A DNA stretch of 64,000 nucleotides. Origin: Helianthus annuus (lineage: Eukaryota; Streptophyta; Magnoliopsida; Asterales; Asteraceae). Shown here in pieces: positions 1 to 10,351 of the stretch. Position 1 is the stretch's first letter. Each line of letters opens with the position of its first letter. Below the pieces are notes generated by a model. It had not been told where the DNA came from, did not search any database, and saw only the letters and a program-made list of their open reading frames with translations. The stretch is from assembly GCF_002127325.2 (NCBI RefSeq), contig NC_035434.2, positions 78,000,711 to 78,064,710 on the forward strand, in the 5' to 3' direction. The translations under genes and the position numbers were made by a program.

Positions 1-2003
1 GTCGTATTAGAAACAAATAGTAATTAATATAATTAAGTTTCCCGAGCCCAGGAAGCAATCCCGGGTAAAAACCTAGTGCAATATATATAATACCTTGAAT
101 AAAAAGTAACAATCTAGAGATCAAATGATCAATATGATTGCAAAGTAATATACAAACAACAGCAATACGTTGTTTGGTCACAACTTTTATTGCATAGATA
201 ATAGATTGGATTACATCGAAAGTGAAAACGGACTGGATTACAAGCATGGAAACTCCACGAATGTCGCAAGAGAAAAGAGATTACCCACAAATAGTATTCT
301 GACGGCGTCTTTACCAATGGTGCGCCGATTGAATCAATCTTTGGCGACACTCATTTGTTTTGTATTGATATTCAGGTAGAAGTTTTATACGAGCCAATTA
401 GATCAAGCCAATTTTTTTCAAACTCATTTTTGCGAGTTTTATGGAGCGCTTTGTAAGGAATGTAATAATAAAAAAAGAGTCTTTTAGTCTCCCTCTACGT
501 TATCAATTCTCTACAACCGTGTGCAATGTCCTACTATCACCACAAAACGATTTTGTCTTAAGTACTTAATTTTAAGAGGAGACTTGAAAAATATCATTAT
601 GATCATAGATGACAAGTTTCTTGTTAAGGGAACCGAAAACTACAAGCCTTTTAGACCTTTTTAGTTCATCTATTAAGACTTCTTTTTCTTTGGTAATTAT
701 CTTTATGAAAATTTTCCCTATTCTAATACACAATTCGGATACTTTTGCCAGCTTATTTTGCTCTTTGCCTGGTCTGTTTTGTGCTCCTCGCCTCGCTATT
801 GCCTTCGCGATAACCCAACCCGGTGTGTTTGACCCGTCTTTACCCTATCCGCTCCATACATCCACTCTAGAATCCAATGTTCTTGTGCCAAACTCAGGCG
901 AGCCATCTGCGGATTCATCTCTTTGTTTTGTTTTCATTCAGTTGTCTGATATAGGTATACAGTAGATTGCAAGAAGTTTAAGTGAGATGAAACTTCCCTT
1001 CAATCCATTTGAGAATTCAAATTTAATCTACTTTCCACAATTGGATTACTTCATATGATCATTTGCAAGAAGGTACAGGGAAACTACCTGTTGGATCTCT
1101 AAATTTTTGTCAGAACTTGCTCTAGATAACACAAAATCAAGAACAAGATCATAGTTAATATCAAAAGGAAGGTTGCAAACAATTACAAGGTTGTACAAGG
1201 AAGACCCGGTTTGTCTTGGTCAACTATTGTTTCATTCTTGAAGAATTTTGATGCGGGTCCAAGTGTGGAGGAGTGGGTCATCTTATATTTGGAGGCCCAA
1301 GATCGTGTGACAAAAAGGGCTTCACTAAAATGACTCTAACTTGGGCTACGGGGGTCTGTTTTGGTCATCGTCCGGGCCAAAAACCCCTTATTTCTATTAG
1401 TTATTTATATTTTTATGTTTTTTGAAGTGTTTTGGGCATTTTGTTTTTGGGCTTGTGTTTGGCCGATGGCCTTTTTTGTGGCCCATTTCGAATTTTTATC
1501 CCTATTTATGTCTTTCTCTTGTAATTTGGATGGTCAGACTTGAATTTCGATTTTACTCAAATTACACTTCAAATTCTGTGCCCTTTGGGTTGAATTTTGG
1601 GGGTTGGGGAAGATCAACACGAGTATTCGCAGAATCAACGTGTTTTACTCTTCGTTATCTTAACACACACTACATCAAATTTAATGCATGTTTATGGTGC
1701 GACCATGACAATAGTTGAGAAAGACATATTATTTCTTAAATTCTCCATGGAAGATACCACGAAGCTTCATACTGCTTAGAAAATTATGAAAATGGACAGA
1801 AAAGTCAATTTCCATCAATTTCTTGTGATATTTTTCTAAACCAAGTGAGGTGGTATGTAATTTCCTGAATGCATGATGCGTATTCTTTAGACTAATTAAC
1901 AAAAAAAAGCTTCTACATATAACATGGAAGTTAGAAATGAAACTATCTCTTAAATGTTCATCTTGTGAACGAGTATTAGATCTAGCAAACACCCACAGAA
2001 ACC
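1..2003. other. Unassigned AT-rich intergenic DNA upstream of the CML gene
   Basis: I see no supported gene, RNA or terminal repeat here. Short open frames occur on both strands but none resembles a family I recognise. The last few hundred bases presumably hold the promoter of the calmodulin-like gene that starts at 2004; I cannot point to a convincing TATA box. Confidence 0.5.
572..925 (-). other. Minus-strand open stretch, possible remnant of an unknown coding exon
   Basis: Read on the minus strand, this stretch is open for about 115 codons with a single internal TAG and ends at a TAA (572-574). The composition is rich in Lys, Glu and Ile near the end and looks more protein-like than the opposite strand. 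I do not recognise the product. It has no clear start codon and no visible splice sites, so it could be a degraded exon, a transposon fragment or chance. Confidence 0.2.
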
Positions 2004-2528
2004 ATGGAGCTCAAATATATCACAATCCTATACATATTTGTAGAATGGGTGATATTATTACATGATTGTTATTCTCTTTGGGCGCGGCCCATGTGGCGGT
2101 TTATCATGGCTACAAGAACCACCACCTGCACCGCGGCTCAACCCCACGACAGGATCAAGGTTTGCCATTTAGAAAAGGGTGGCAAGAAGTCGCTACGAGT
2201 AGATCTAAAGATAGTTATGGATAGATTAGGGATATGCTGGGATCATAACGATCATAGACACGTAATAACCAGCTCAGAGGACTTGTTAGGTTTGTTTGAT
2301 GAGGATGAGCCAAGCTTGGATGAAGTGAAGGAAGCATTTAGTGTGTTTGATATAAAAAAAGATGGTTATATAGATGAGAAGGAGTTGCAATACGCGCTTT
2401 CTGAGATGGCGTGTCGGCGAATATCAGGAAGCGATTGTAGACGGATGATTGATCGATATGATGTGGATAAAGACGGCAAGATTAGTTTCAGAGAGTTTTT
2501 GAAGCTCATGGAAGACTGTTTTTTATGA
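2004..2528 (+). CDS. Calmodulin-like EF-hand protein (CML45/46-like)
   Basis: A single-exon ORF of 174 codons. The start ATG sits in a good plant context (aaccATGG). Two adjacent EF-hands lie at the C terminus. Loop 1 (about residues 116-127) has D at positions 1, 5 and 9, G at 6 and E at 12, but K at position 3, so calcium affinity may be reduced. Loop 2 (153-164) is canonical D-x-D-x-D-G-x-I-x-x-x-E. Residues about 5-22 are hydrophobic, a possible membrane anchor or signal. If translation instead starts at Met35 this segment is lost. Plant CML proteins are calcium sensors that relay signals to target proteins; the short two-hand form with a basic N-terminal half resembles the CML45/46 group, an assignment from memory. 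No stops or frameshifts. A copia element is inserted about 155 bases past the stop. Confidence 0.8.
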   Translation: MELKYITILYIFVEWVILLHDCYSLWARPMWRFIMATRTTTCTAAQPHDRIKVCHLEKGGKKSLRVDLKIVMDRLGICWDHNDHRHVITSSEDLLGLFDEDEPSLDEVKEAFSVFDIKKDGYIDEKELQYALSEMACRRISGSDCRRMIDRYDVDKDGKISFREFLKLMEDCFL

Positions 2529-2843
2529 TTTTCCATTATTATCTATTTTCAATGAATGTTACTAAACTTTGTATGTACCACCCAACTGAAACAATATGAC
2601 ATGTTTTTCTATGAGGGTGACCTTTCATTTCATTAATTGTAAAACATGTCAATATTGTTACCGAACTCTTCCAACTTTATTTTGTAAGATTAAATATATT
2701 ATGTATTAATATTTAATCTATAGCCATCATAATCATTTACATTATAGAGATCAAAATATATTAGAACCTATTAAATAATTAGTTGGTAATTGTTGATGGA
2801 CCATATTACCCTTATTAACTAATTAGGTTTCCTCCTGGGTGCT

Positions 2844-2850
2844 TATATAA
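2844..2850 (+). promoter_or_regulatory. TATA box of the copia LTR
   Basis: TATATAA in a locally unique position, about 165 bases upstream of the LTR ATG. The same box is present in the 3' LTR near 9121. Confidence 0.6.
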
Positions 2851-3008
2851 GGAGAATTATGTGGAGGTTAAGGGGTTACTCAGTTACACAATTACACACA
2901 CCCCATTAGCCATAACATCATAATTCGACCTCCTCTCCTAACCGATACCCTTTTCGGTTTTCTAAGTCCCCATCATCAGTTAGCATCCTAAGGTGGAACC
3001 AGATCACG

Positions 3009-3066
3009 ATGACAAGCATGTCGAACTCCATTACTGGATTCTCCAACGCACTGTCTGCCATAACAG
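3009..3066 (+). other. Predicted first coding exon of copia gag, located inside the LTR
   Basis: ATG at 3009 opens a 58-nt frame that runs to ACAG at 3066, followed at once by GTATGT (3067-3072), an excellent plant 5' splice site. A pyrimidine-rich tract ends in CAG at 4557-4559. Joining 3066 to 4560 keeps the frame and makes a GCA codon across the junction. The downstream gag frame has no ATG between its upstream stop and codon 4622, which already lies inside the gag N-terminal domain; an upstream start exon is therefore needed. This is an inference from sequence; no transcript was seen. Confidence 0.65.
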
Positions 3067-3115
3067 GTATGTTTTAATGTTTTCCTTCATGTATAAACAG
3101 AACTGATCCAACATG

Positions 3116-3128
3116 TGGTATCAGAGCA
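3116..3128 (+). promoter_or_regulatory. Primer-binding site (initiator-Met tRNA)
   Basis: TGGTATCAGAGCA begins two bases after the LTR end and matches the standard plant copia PBS complementary to the 3' end of tRNA-iMet. It lies inside the predicted intron 3067-4559, so it would be absent from spliced RNA. Confidence 0.9.
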
Positions 3129-3639
3129 TATGTTGATTAGTCAGTTCTGTTTTCGTATCCATAATTTCTGGGATTGAAACTTGGAAAACGGATTTTTTAT
3201 AACTTCAAAACCGTCACAGCCGGTTTCGAGTCATGAATATCGACTCGAGATCATTGTTTTCGGAAAAAGATTAATCATATGTTTATTCGAAATTAACTGG
3301 ATTATGTTTTAGCCGAAATCTGTTTAGAAAAATTATTAAAATTCAGGTTTCGGGTTCCAGAATTTTATGTTTTATTTTTAGGGTTCATCATGTTCTTAGG
3401 AAAATTTGAAAATTCTATTATGTTTTGGAATATGATTCGGGTTATTAAGTGTTTTTTTTCCTGTTTTGATCTGATTTTGTCCTCCAAAGATTTTAGAAAA
3501 ACTGTTAAAAGATAAACAGTTACAAATTTTTCGAAATATGTTGATAAAATTAGATCATCTTAAAACAGGAAATAATATCTCATAATCCCTTAGATTTCGA
3601 ATTTTTAGTTACGTTATCACAATTAACAGTTGTTGACAG

Positions 3640-4010
3640 GAAGCTTCGAGATCATCAGATTACGACTCGAGATCATCAGTCTCGACTCGAGACCATAGGG
3701 TCTCGACTCGAAATCATCAGGTCCTTAAACCTTCACAACTCGAGACCAGCAGATCTCGACTCGAGACCATAAGGTCTCGACTCGAAATCATAAGGGCTCA
3801 AAGGTCTCGATTCGAGACCATAACGTCATAACTCGAGACAAAGGTTGCGACTCGAGACCATAACGTCATAACTCGAGACAAAGGTTGCGACTCGAGACCA
3901 TAACGTCATAACTCGAGACAAAGGTTGCGACTCGAAACCATAACGTCATAACTCGAGACTGTGGTTGCGACTCGAGATCTCATCATGACTCGAGATCTCA
4001 TAACTCAGTT
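3640..4010 (+). repeat. CTCGAG-rich array with a 40-bp tandem minisatellite
   Basis: More than a dozen copies of words such as ACTCGAGACC and GTCTCGACTCGAG occur here. From about 3811 they settle into four tandem units of 40 bp (starts near 3811, 3851, 3891 and 3931). CTCGAG is self-complementary. The array lies in the copia leader, inside the predicted intron. The same words occur in a gypsy LTR at 11985-12215 and 59635-59870. Confidence 0.85.
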
Positions 4011-4103
4011 TGATCCGCGCTAACGGGTAGTTTGCTATTAAATAATTGGTTTTGTAATTTTTAGTTAATTAATCAGAATCAGATAATGTTTTGCAAAACC
4101 AAA

Positions 4104-4392
4104 ATAGCTTAACTTGAATGAGCTCCTGATGTATCATTTCTGGCCAAAGCTGACTTGATACATCTACTTATCATTCAAGTATTACGAAAGCTATGTTAAG
4201 TGTGCATCATAAGCATGAATGTTTTAATATCTGGCCAAAGCTGATTTAATTCTTTCATAGATGGCATACTTAACAAGTGCATAACTAAAGTGATTGTTTC
4301 AATTTCTGGCCAAAGCTGATTTGTTACAACCACTTTGCACATATGCTTAAATGATTACACTTCTGGCCAAAGTTGTTTTGTCTTCGTTTAAG
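4104..4392 (+). other. Array of four stem-loops with a conserved apical word (copia leader)
   Basis: Four consecutive inverted-repeat modules. A: 4104-4194, stems 4104-4109/4189-4194, 4112-4121/4171-4180 and 4128-4136/4156-4164, all perfect. B: 4195-4205 with 4264-4274, plus inner pairs. C: 4277-4281/4336-4340 and 4287-4297/4326-4336 as alternatives or in register. D: 4346-4354 with 4384-4392. The stems differ between modules, but each pairs with its own partner. The loops keep the word TTCTGGCCAAAGCTGATTTG (4138, 4229, 4304, 4361), which contains the palindrome TGGCCA. The placement after the PBS and before gag suggests a packaging or dimerisation region. That role is inferred. Confidence 0.75.
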
Positions 4393-4559
4393 TAGAATTT
4401 TAACTAAGTCTATTATTTTGATGTTAGTAATAGATAATATCACAGCTTCATAATGTAAAATGGTCATTATTTATGCCTGCCTTAGTTTAACGTGCCCTTA
4501 GATCACATTAGGACTTCTTCCTTAGTATCATAACTTGCTCATCTTATTTCCACTATCAG

Positions 4560-7500
4560 CACCAAATCAGGGGATTCCATCTTTGACTAGTGATAACTTT
4601 GCTGCATGGAAGGATGCTCTCATGCTTACGCTTGGGCTGCTGGATTTTGATTACGCTCTTAGGGAGAATAAGCCAGCGGACCTTACCACTCAGAGTACTG
4701 CTGCTGAGCAGATACTTCATGAAAAGTGGACTAGGTGTAACCGCATGTGTCTCATGTTTATGAAGCAGTCCATAAGCAATGCTATCAGGGGAGCTATTCC
4801 TGATTCTGAAGATGCTAAAACCTACTTGGCTTCTGTGGAGGCGCAGTTCAAGGGGACGTCTAAAGCACACGCTAGTACCCTTATTCTTAAGCTGGTGACA
4901 ACTAAGTATGATGGGAGGAGCGGCATTCGCGAGCACATCATGATGATGAATGACATAGCCAATAAGCTGAAGGGGCTGGAAATGGAAATCAGTGATGGTT
5001 TCCTTGTTCATTTCATCATTACTTCGCTTCCTTCGTCCTTTGAAGCATTCAAGATCAATTACAACACTCAGAAGGACAAATGGACAATGAGTGAACTGGT
5101 CGCTATGTGCGTGCAGGAGGAAGAGCGTATGAGGATGGATCGCCATACTGATGTTGCAAACTTCACTACCTCCAATTCTAAGAAAAGGAAGAACAATTAT
5201 CAGAGGAAGGATGCTTCAAAAGTCCAAAGGCCTAATCCTAATTCTAATACAAGTGCACCTTCCAGCTCTAAGAACTCCTTAGGCAGTATCCGCTGCAAGT
5301 TCTGTAAAAAGACAGGACACATGCAGAAGGAATGCCCTGACTTTAAGGAGTGGATGGCTAAGAAAGGTAACGATTATTTTATGATACTTGAGTCCTATAA
5401 TTTAAGTGTTCCTGCTAATTCTTGGTGGTTTGATTCTGGTTCTATGGTTCATGTTATCAATTCTACTCAGGGATTCCTTTCAATCCGGAAGCTGGAAAGA
5501 AACCAAAGAACGTTTAAGGTTGGGGATGATCGAGAATTAGAAGTGAAGGCCATTGGAACATTACAATTAGTTATGAAAACTGGTTTATGTATTAAACTTT
5601 ATGATACCTTATATGTTCCTGAGGTAACTCGGAACCTTGTATCAGGACCAAAGTTAGACATGGACGGTTTTATTGTTTCCCATGGTCATCGCAAACTCTC
5701 TATCCTCTATGATTCTGTTCTTTATGGTACTGGTGTTCTGGATGGTGGTCTCTATAGATTAGAACTAGAAGATAACTTTTCCAAATCTTTGTTGTCATAT
5801 AACATTAATGAATCACTCACAAAGATGGAAGAGAAACGAGACTTAGAGACTTCATCCATGTTGTGGCATCAGCATTTAGGCCACATTTCAAAAGAACGAT
5901 TAAATCGTCTCGTAAAGGATGAAGTCTTACCTCTTCTCGATTTCTCTGATTTTGGAACATGTGTCAAATGTCTTAAAGGTAAAATGACATTAGCGAATAA
6001 GAAAGGTGCCACTAGGAGTTCTAATTTATTAGAACTCATTCACACTGACATTAGTGGTCCTTACCAAATCGCTGGCATAACAGGACATACTTCATTGATC
6101 ACTTTTATTGACGATTATTCTCGTTACATGTACTTGTATCTTATTAAGGAGAAATCTGAATCTCTTACAACTTTTAAAGATTATAAGGCTGAAGTTGAAA
6201 AGCAATTAGATCGTCAGATTAAAGTTGTGAGATCAGATAGAGGCGGTGAATATTATGGAAGACATACTGATGTGGGTCAAGCTCTTGGTCCATTTTATGA
6301 GTTTTGTAAGGGCCAGGGGATTGTGAACCAATACACCATGCCTGGTACACCTCAGCAGAACAGTGTCGCTGAAAGAAGAAACCGTACCCTTATGAACATG
6401 GTGCGCAGTATGTTAGCCAACACTAATTTACCATTATTCCTCTGGACTGAAGCGTTAAAAGCAGCTGTTCATATACTCAATAGAGTTCCTTCTAAGTCTG
6501 TCCCTAAAACTCCTTATGAACTTTGGACAGGAAGGAAACCGAGTCTTAAATATATGAAAGTATGGGGCTGCATTGCTGAAGCAAAACTTTACAATCCTTT
6601 CCTAAGGAAACTTGACCCTAAAACAGTACCCTGTTTCTTTATCGGGTATCCTGAGAACTCTAAGGGTTATCGTTTCTATTGTCCTTCCCATGTCACTCGT
6701 ATTGTTGAAACCAAGTGTGCCACGTTCCTGGAGGATTTCAAGGTCAGTGGGAGCAGTACCAACCCTTACGAAGAATTGCAAGAAGTACAAGACGCGGGGG
6801 GGAGAGACTCGTCGCTTACCATTACTCCGATTACTCCTCTTGTACCCAATGCAACTACTGCACCTGAAGCTACTGCACCAACTCCAAATTCACCTCTACA
6901 ATCAGAACCCATTATACCTCATGACGAAGGCACATCAAACGCTCATAACCAAGACAACGCTGTACCCGATAATCCACTCAGGAGGTCATCTAGGCAAAGA
7001 AGGCCTACTAATTGGGATGATTATGTTACCTACCTGACTGAAATGGATCCCGGAAAGCTCAATGATCCTATCTCTTACAATGAAGCCATTAGCAGTGATC
7101 AGTCTTCTGAATGGAATAAAGCAATGATTGATGAGCTTGAATCCATGAAGAAAAATGACGTTTGGGATTTGGTAGAATTACCCAACGGAGTCAAACCCGT
7201 AGGATGCAAATGGGTGTTCAAAACAAAATTGGATCCGAATGGGAACGTTGAACGCTACAAAGCGAGATTGGTTGCAAAGGGCTACACTCAGAAAGAGGGA
7301 ATTGATTATCAAGAGACGTTTTCACCTGTCTCTCGTAAAGATTCATTAAGGATCGTCATGGCCCTAGTAGCTCATTTCGATTTGGAGTTACATCAGATGG
7401 ACGTTAAAACCGCTTTCCTTAACGGAGATTTGCACGAAGATGTTTACATGAAACAACCTGAAGGCTTTAAACCTGAAGGTCAGGAGCATCTAGTCTGTAA

Positions 7501-8638
7501 GTTGAAGAAATCCATTTATGGGTTAAAACAAGCATCACGTCAGTGGTACCTCAAGTTTGATGAAGTCATGAAGAGGCAAGGTTTTATGAAGAATCAAGTG
7601 GATCAATGCACCTACCTCAAGATGAGTGGGATTAACTTTACTATACTTGTCCTTTACGTAGATGATATTCTATTGGCATGTAATAGTTTAGACATGTTGC
7701 ATGAGTCGAAGCGGTTACTTTCGCATAACTTCGACATGAAGGATCTCGGAGATGCTTCTTACGTCATTGGCATCGAAATTCATCGAGATAGAAACAAAGG
7801 GATCTTAGGATTGTCCCAAAGGGCTTACATAGATCGTGTCCTTACACGTTACAACATGTAACAGTGCAAACCCTCCGTCGCTCCAGTAGTTAAGGGAGAT
7901 GTTTTCGGTTCTTTCCAGTGTCCGACAACAGAGGTTGAGAAGGAGCAAATGAGCCAGATACCTTACGCGTCAGTAGTCGGGAGCTTGATGTATGCTCAAG
8001 TCTGTACTCGTCCATATATCGCTTATATTGCTGGAATGCTAGGCCGTTATCAGACTAATCCTGGCTTAGATCACTGGAAAGCAGCTAAGAAGGTACTTCG
8101 ATATCTGCAAGGGACGAAAGACTATAAACTGACTTATAGAAGAAGTGATCATTTAGAAGTGGTGGGCTATTCTGATTCTGACTTTGCAAAATGCAAAGAT
8201 GACAAGAAATCCACTTCGGGCTATATCTTTATGTTAGCAGGCGGCCCTGTCTCTTGGAAGAGTCATAAACAACAGTTGACCACAACTTCCACAATGATGG
8301 CAGAGTACATTGCTGTTTATAACGCAACCTGTCATGGAATGTTGCTTAGAAATCTGGTCACTGAACTCAAAATCGTTAACTCCATTTCTAGACCATTGAA
8401 GCTTTACTGTGATAATTCAGCTGCCGTTAGTTTCTCGAACAGTAACAGTTCGACTGGAGTTGGTTTATATCTCGATACAAAATATCTATTTGTACGTGAA
8501 CGAGTTGAGGAAAATAATCTTTATATCGAGTATATTAGTACTAAGGATATGCTTGCGGATCCGATGACTAAAGGTCTCCCTCCTAAGGTTTACGAAGAAC
8601 ATGTTCGGAATATGGGATTTAGTAAAGACCTTATTTGA
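4560..8638 (+). CDS. Copia gag-pol polyprotein (one in-frame stop)
   Basis: Makes the capsid and the enzymes for copia replication. Domains in order: gag; CCHC zinc knuckle near 5294-5335; protease with D-S-G at 5432-5440; integrase with an HHCC region, then the D, D and E residues (IHTD, RSDRGG, NSVAERR); reverse transcriptase with YVDD at 7655-7666; and RNase H in the final 230 codons. The frame is continuous except for one TAA at 7859-7861, between RT and RNase H. The frame then resumes unchanged to 8638. The stop replaces a codon where relatives usually have Gln or similar, so a C-to-T change of CAA is likely. The next codon is CAG, weakly like a leaky-stop context. The start codon is probably on the LTR exon 3009-3066. 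Confidence 0.9.
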
Positions 8639-8960
8639 GCATATTGTACTAGCTTATGTTTATGATTAATGAAATTTCCTCAGTTTGATTTTGTATGTCT
8701 ATTAGAATATGTTCAACCGGTATAATGGCATATAGACAAATAAAGTTAAAAATCAAACAAAGGGCTTACGCATATTTTAATCATGATGATTAGGTTTTAA
8801 ATTAAGGCTATAGTATGATTAATGGGGGTCCTGAGTCGCATAATGATTCAACGGCTGTATTTTTCTGCTATAGTACTTGTTTAAGGCTAAAATGAGTGTT
8901 AACTCCTGATCAGGCTTATCTAATACTCATAGTAAATGATTACTCGGCTAAGTGGGAGAA

Positions 8961-9390
8961 TGTAAGATTAAATATATTATGTATTAATATTTAATCTATA
9001 GTCATCATAATCATTTACATTATAGAGATCAAAATATATTAGAACTATTAAATAATTAGTTGGTAATTGTTGATGGACCATATTACCCTTATTAACTAAT
9101 TAGGTTTCCTCCTGAGTGTTTATATAAGGAGAATTATGTGGAGGTTAAGGGGTTACTCAGTTACACAATTACACACACCCCATTAGCCATAACATCATAA
9201 TTCGACCTCCTCTCCTAACCGATACCCTTTTCGGTTTTCTAAGTCCCCATCATCAGTTAGCATCCTAAGGAGGAACCAGATCACGATGACAAGCATGTCG
9301 AACTCCATTACTGGATTCTCCAACGCACTGTCTGCCATAACAGGTATGTTTTAATGTTTTCCTTCATGTATAAATAGAACTGATCCAACA
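8961..9390 (+). repeat. 3' LTR of the copia element
   Basis: 430 bp, preceded by the purine tract AAGTGGGAGAA (8950-8960) that primes plus-strand DNA. It holds the same TATA box, ATG (9286) and donor GTATGT (from 9344) as the 5' LTR. Confidence 0.95.
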
Positions 9391-9497
9391 TATTTGTGAT
9401 AGGTTAACTGAATTCGAAATAGAAATTCTGGCTTTTGATCTGGTTAATTAAAAAAAAAGAAATTTAGTGGCAGACTTAAATCGGTTTTGATCATTAA

Positions 9498-9681
9498 ACT
9501 TTTTTTTTGAACTGCGTACGGTTAGTATGTCGCTAACCGGCTTAATAGTTAGTATGTTAGTATCATCAAGTTAGTATTATAATCCCTTTGTCTGGATTTG
9601 AACCCGGGACCTTCAAGAGAAGCAAATCTTCACACCTCCCTCTTGACTACTAGACCAAGAGATCATTGTTGTTTTGAATTC
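9498..9681 (-). mobile_element. tRNA-derived SINE, minus strand
   Basis: On the minus strand the sequence reads a box A-like TGGTCTAGTAGTCAAGAG, then a box B-like GGGTTCAAATCC, and ends in GTTC followed by an A run (poly-T at 9500-9508 on the plus strand). TGATCATTAA flanks it at 9488-9497 and 9682-9691. A shorter repeat GATCATT at 9661-9667 gives an alternative 5' boundary. Confidence 0.55.
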
Positions 9682-9691
9682 TGATCATTAA

Positions 9692-10351
9692 TTTTGGGAC
9701 ATATACTTTTTCCGGCGGCATAATCAAGTACGGACTTGCAAAAAATATTTTTTAAATTCCTCATAATTAATGGCAGGATTTGTTTCTCATCGGAAATTTA
9801 TGGATTTTGTGATGGAATTCAAATAAAAATAAAAATTTACATTTTCTTTAATGGTTTATAATAGGCCTAGGAGGATGGGCGAGTCAGGTTAGGTAATGGG
9901 TCAGAGCGACTTGATTTACAACATGTTTAATTTGATACGGGTTAAAACAGGTTGGGTCAAATTATGTCGAGTTGGTTTGTTTAAATTTTAACAATGTTCA
10001 AACCAAGATTATCTCTATTGATGATCACTAAAAAATACACAATAATTATCATTTGGTATTTTCTTATTTGTGATATTAAACTATAGATATATACATACAC
10101 TAGATTACATTTATGGTCATGGAGCGGTGGTATTGGGTGGTTGTTTATAGCTGTTGTCTAACAATACAATTTAAAAAAAAAAGTTTGTTTAATTAAAAAA
10201 GAATAAACTATCATTTTGGTCCTTGAGGTTTGATCACTTTAGTCCAAAACTTAAACATTTTAAATCTGAATCCCAGTGGTTTCACTTTTATTGCTATTTT
10301 GGTCCAAAAATAAATCATCTGATATTTGGCTAATAAAATCCTGTTATTTTG
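9692..10351. other. AT-rich spacer with a short imperfect duplication
   Basis: No gene is visible. Around 10285-10400 the words TTTTGGTCCAAAAATAAATC and flanking bases occur twice, about 80 bases apart, and partly overlap the end of the hAT remnant. Similar TTTTGGTCC phrases occur at 10220. The origin is unclear. Confidence 0.4.

Larger units (their letters stand above)
2683..3113 (+). repeat. 5' LTR of the copia element
   Basis: 431 bp, TGTAAG...CCAACA. Its first 40 bases contain a perfect 11-bp inverted repeat (2687-2697 with 2709-2719). TATATAA at 2844-2850 is the likely TATA box, so the R region should begin near 2875. The LTR also contains an ATG (3009) and a splice-donor-like sequence (3067). 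Confidence 0.95.
2683..9390 (+). mobile_element. Complete Ty1/copia LTR retrotransposon
   Basis: A 6.7-kb element with two LTRs of about 430 bp that begin TG and end CA. It is flanked by the 5-bp target duplication TATTT (2678-2682 and 9391-9395). The PBS matches the initiator-Met tRNA, a purine tract precedes the 3' LTR, and the polyprotein order gag-PR-INT-RT-RH is the copia order. By eye the LTRs differ by five substitutions and one 1-base indel, roughly 1.2 percent, so the insertion is recent. The leader is unusually long (about 1.4 kb) and carries a minisatellite and a stem-loop array. The insertion lies just downstream of the CML stop codon, probably in or near that gene's 3' UTR. Confidence 0.95.

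Noticed and set aside
609..965. 118-codon plus-strand open frame
   Set aside because: Composition is unlike a protein and the opposite strand of the same stretch looks more coding; no recognisable domain.
1361..1779. Overlapping plus-strand open frames near 1400-1780
   Set aside because: Short, hydrophobic and T-rich in several frames at once, as expected from AT-rich DNA.
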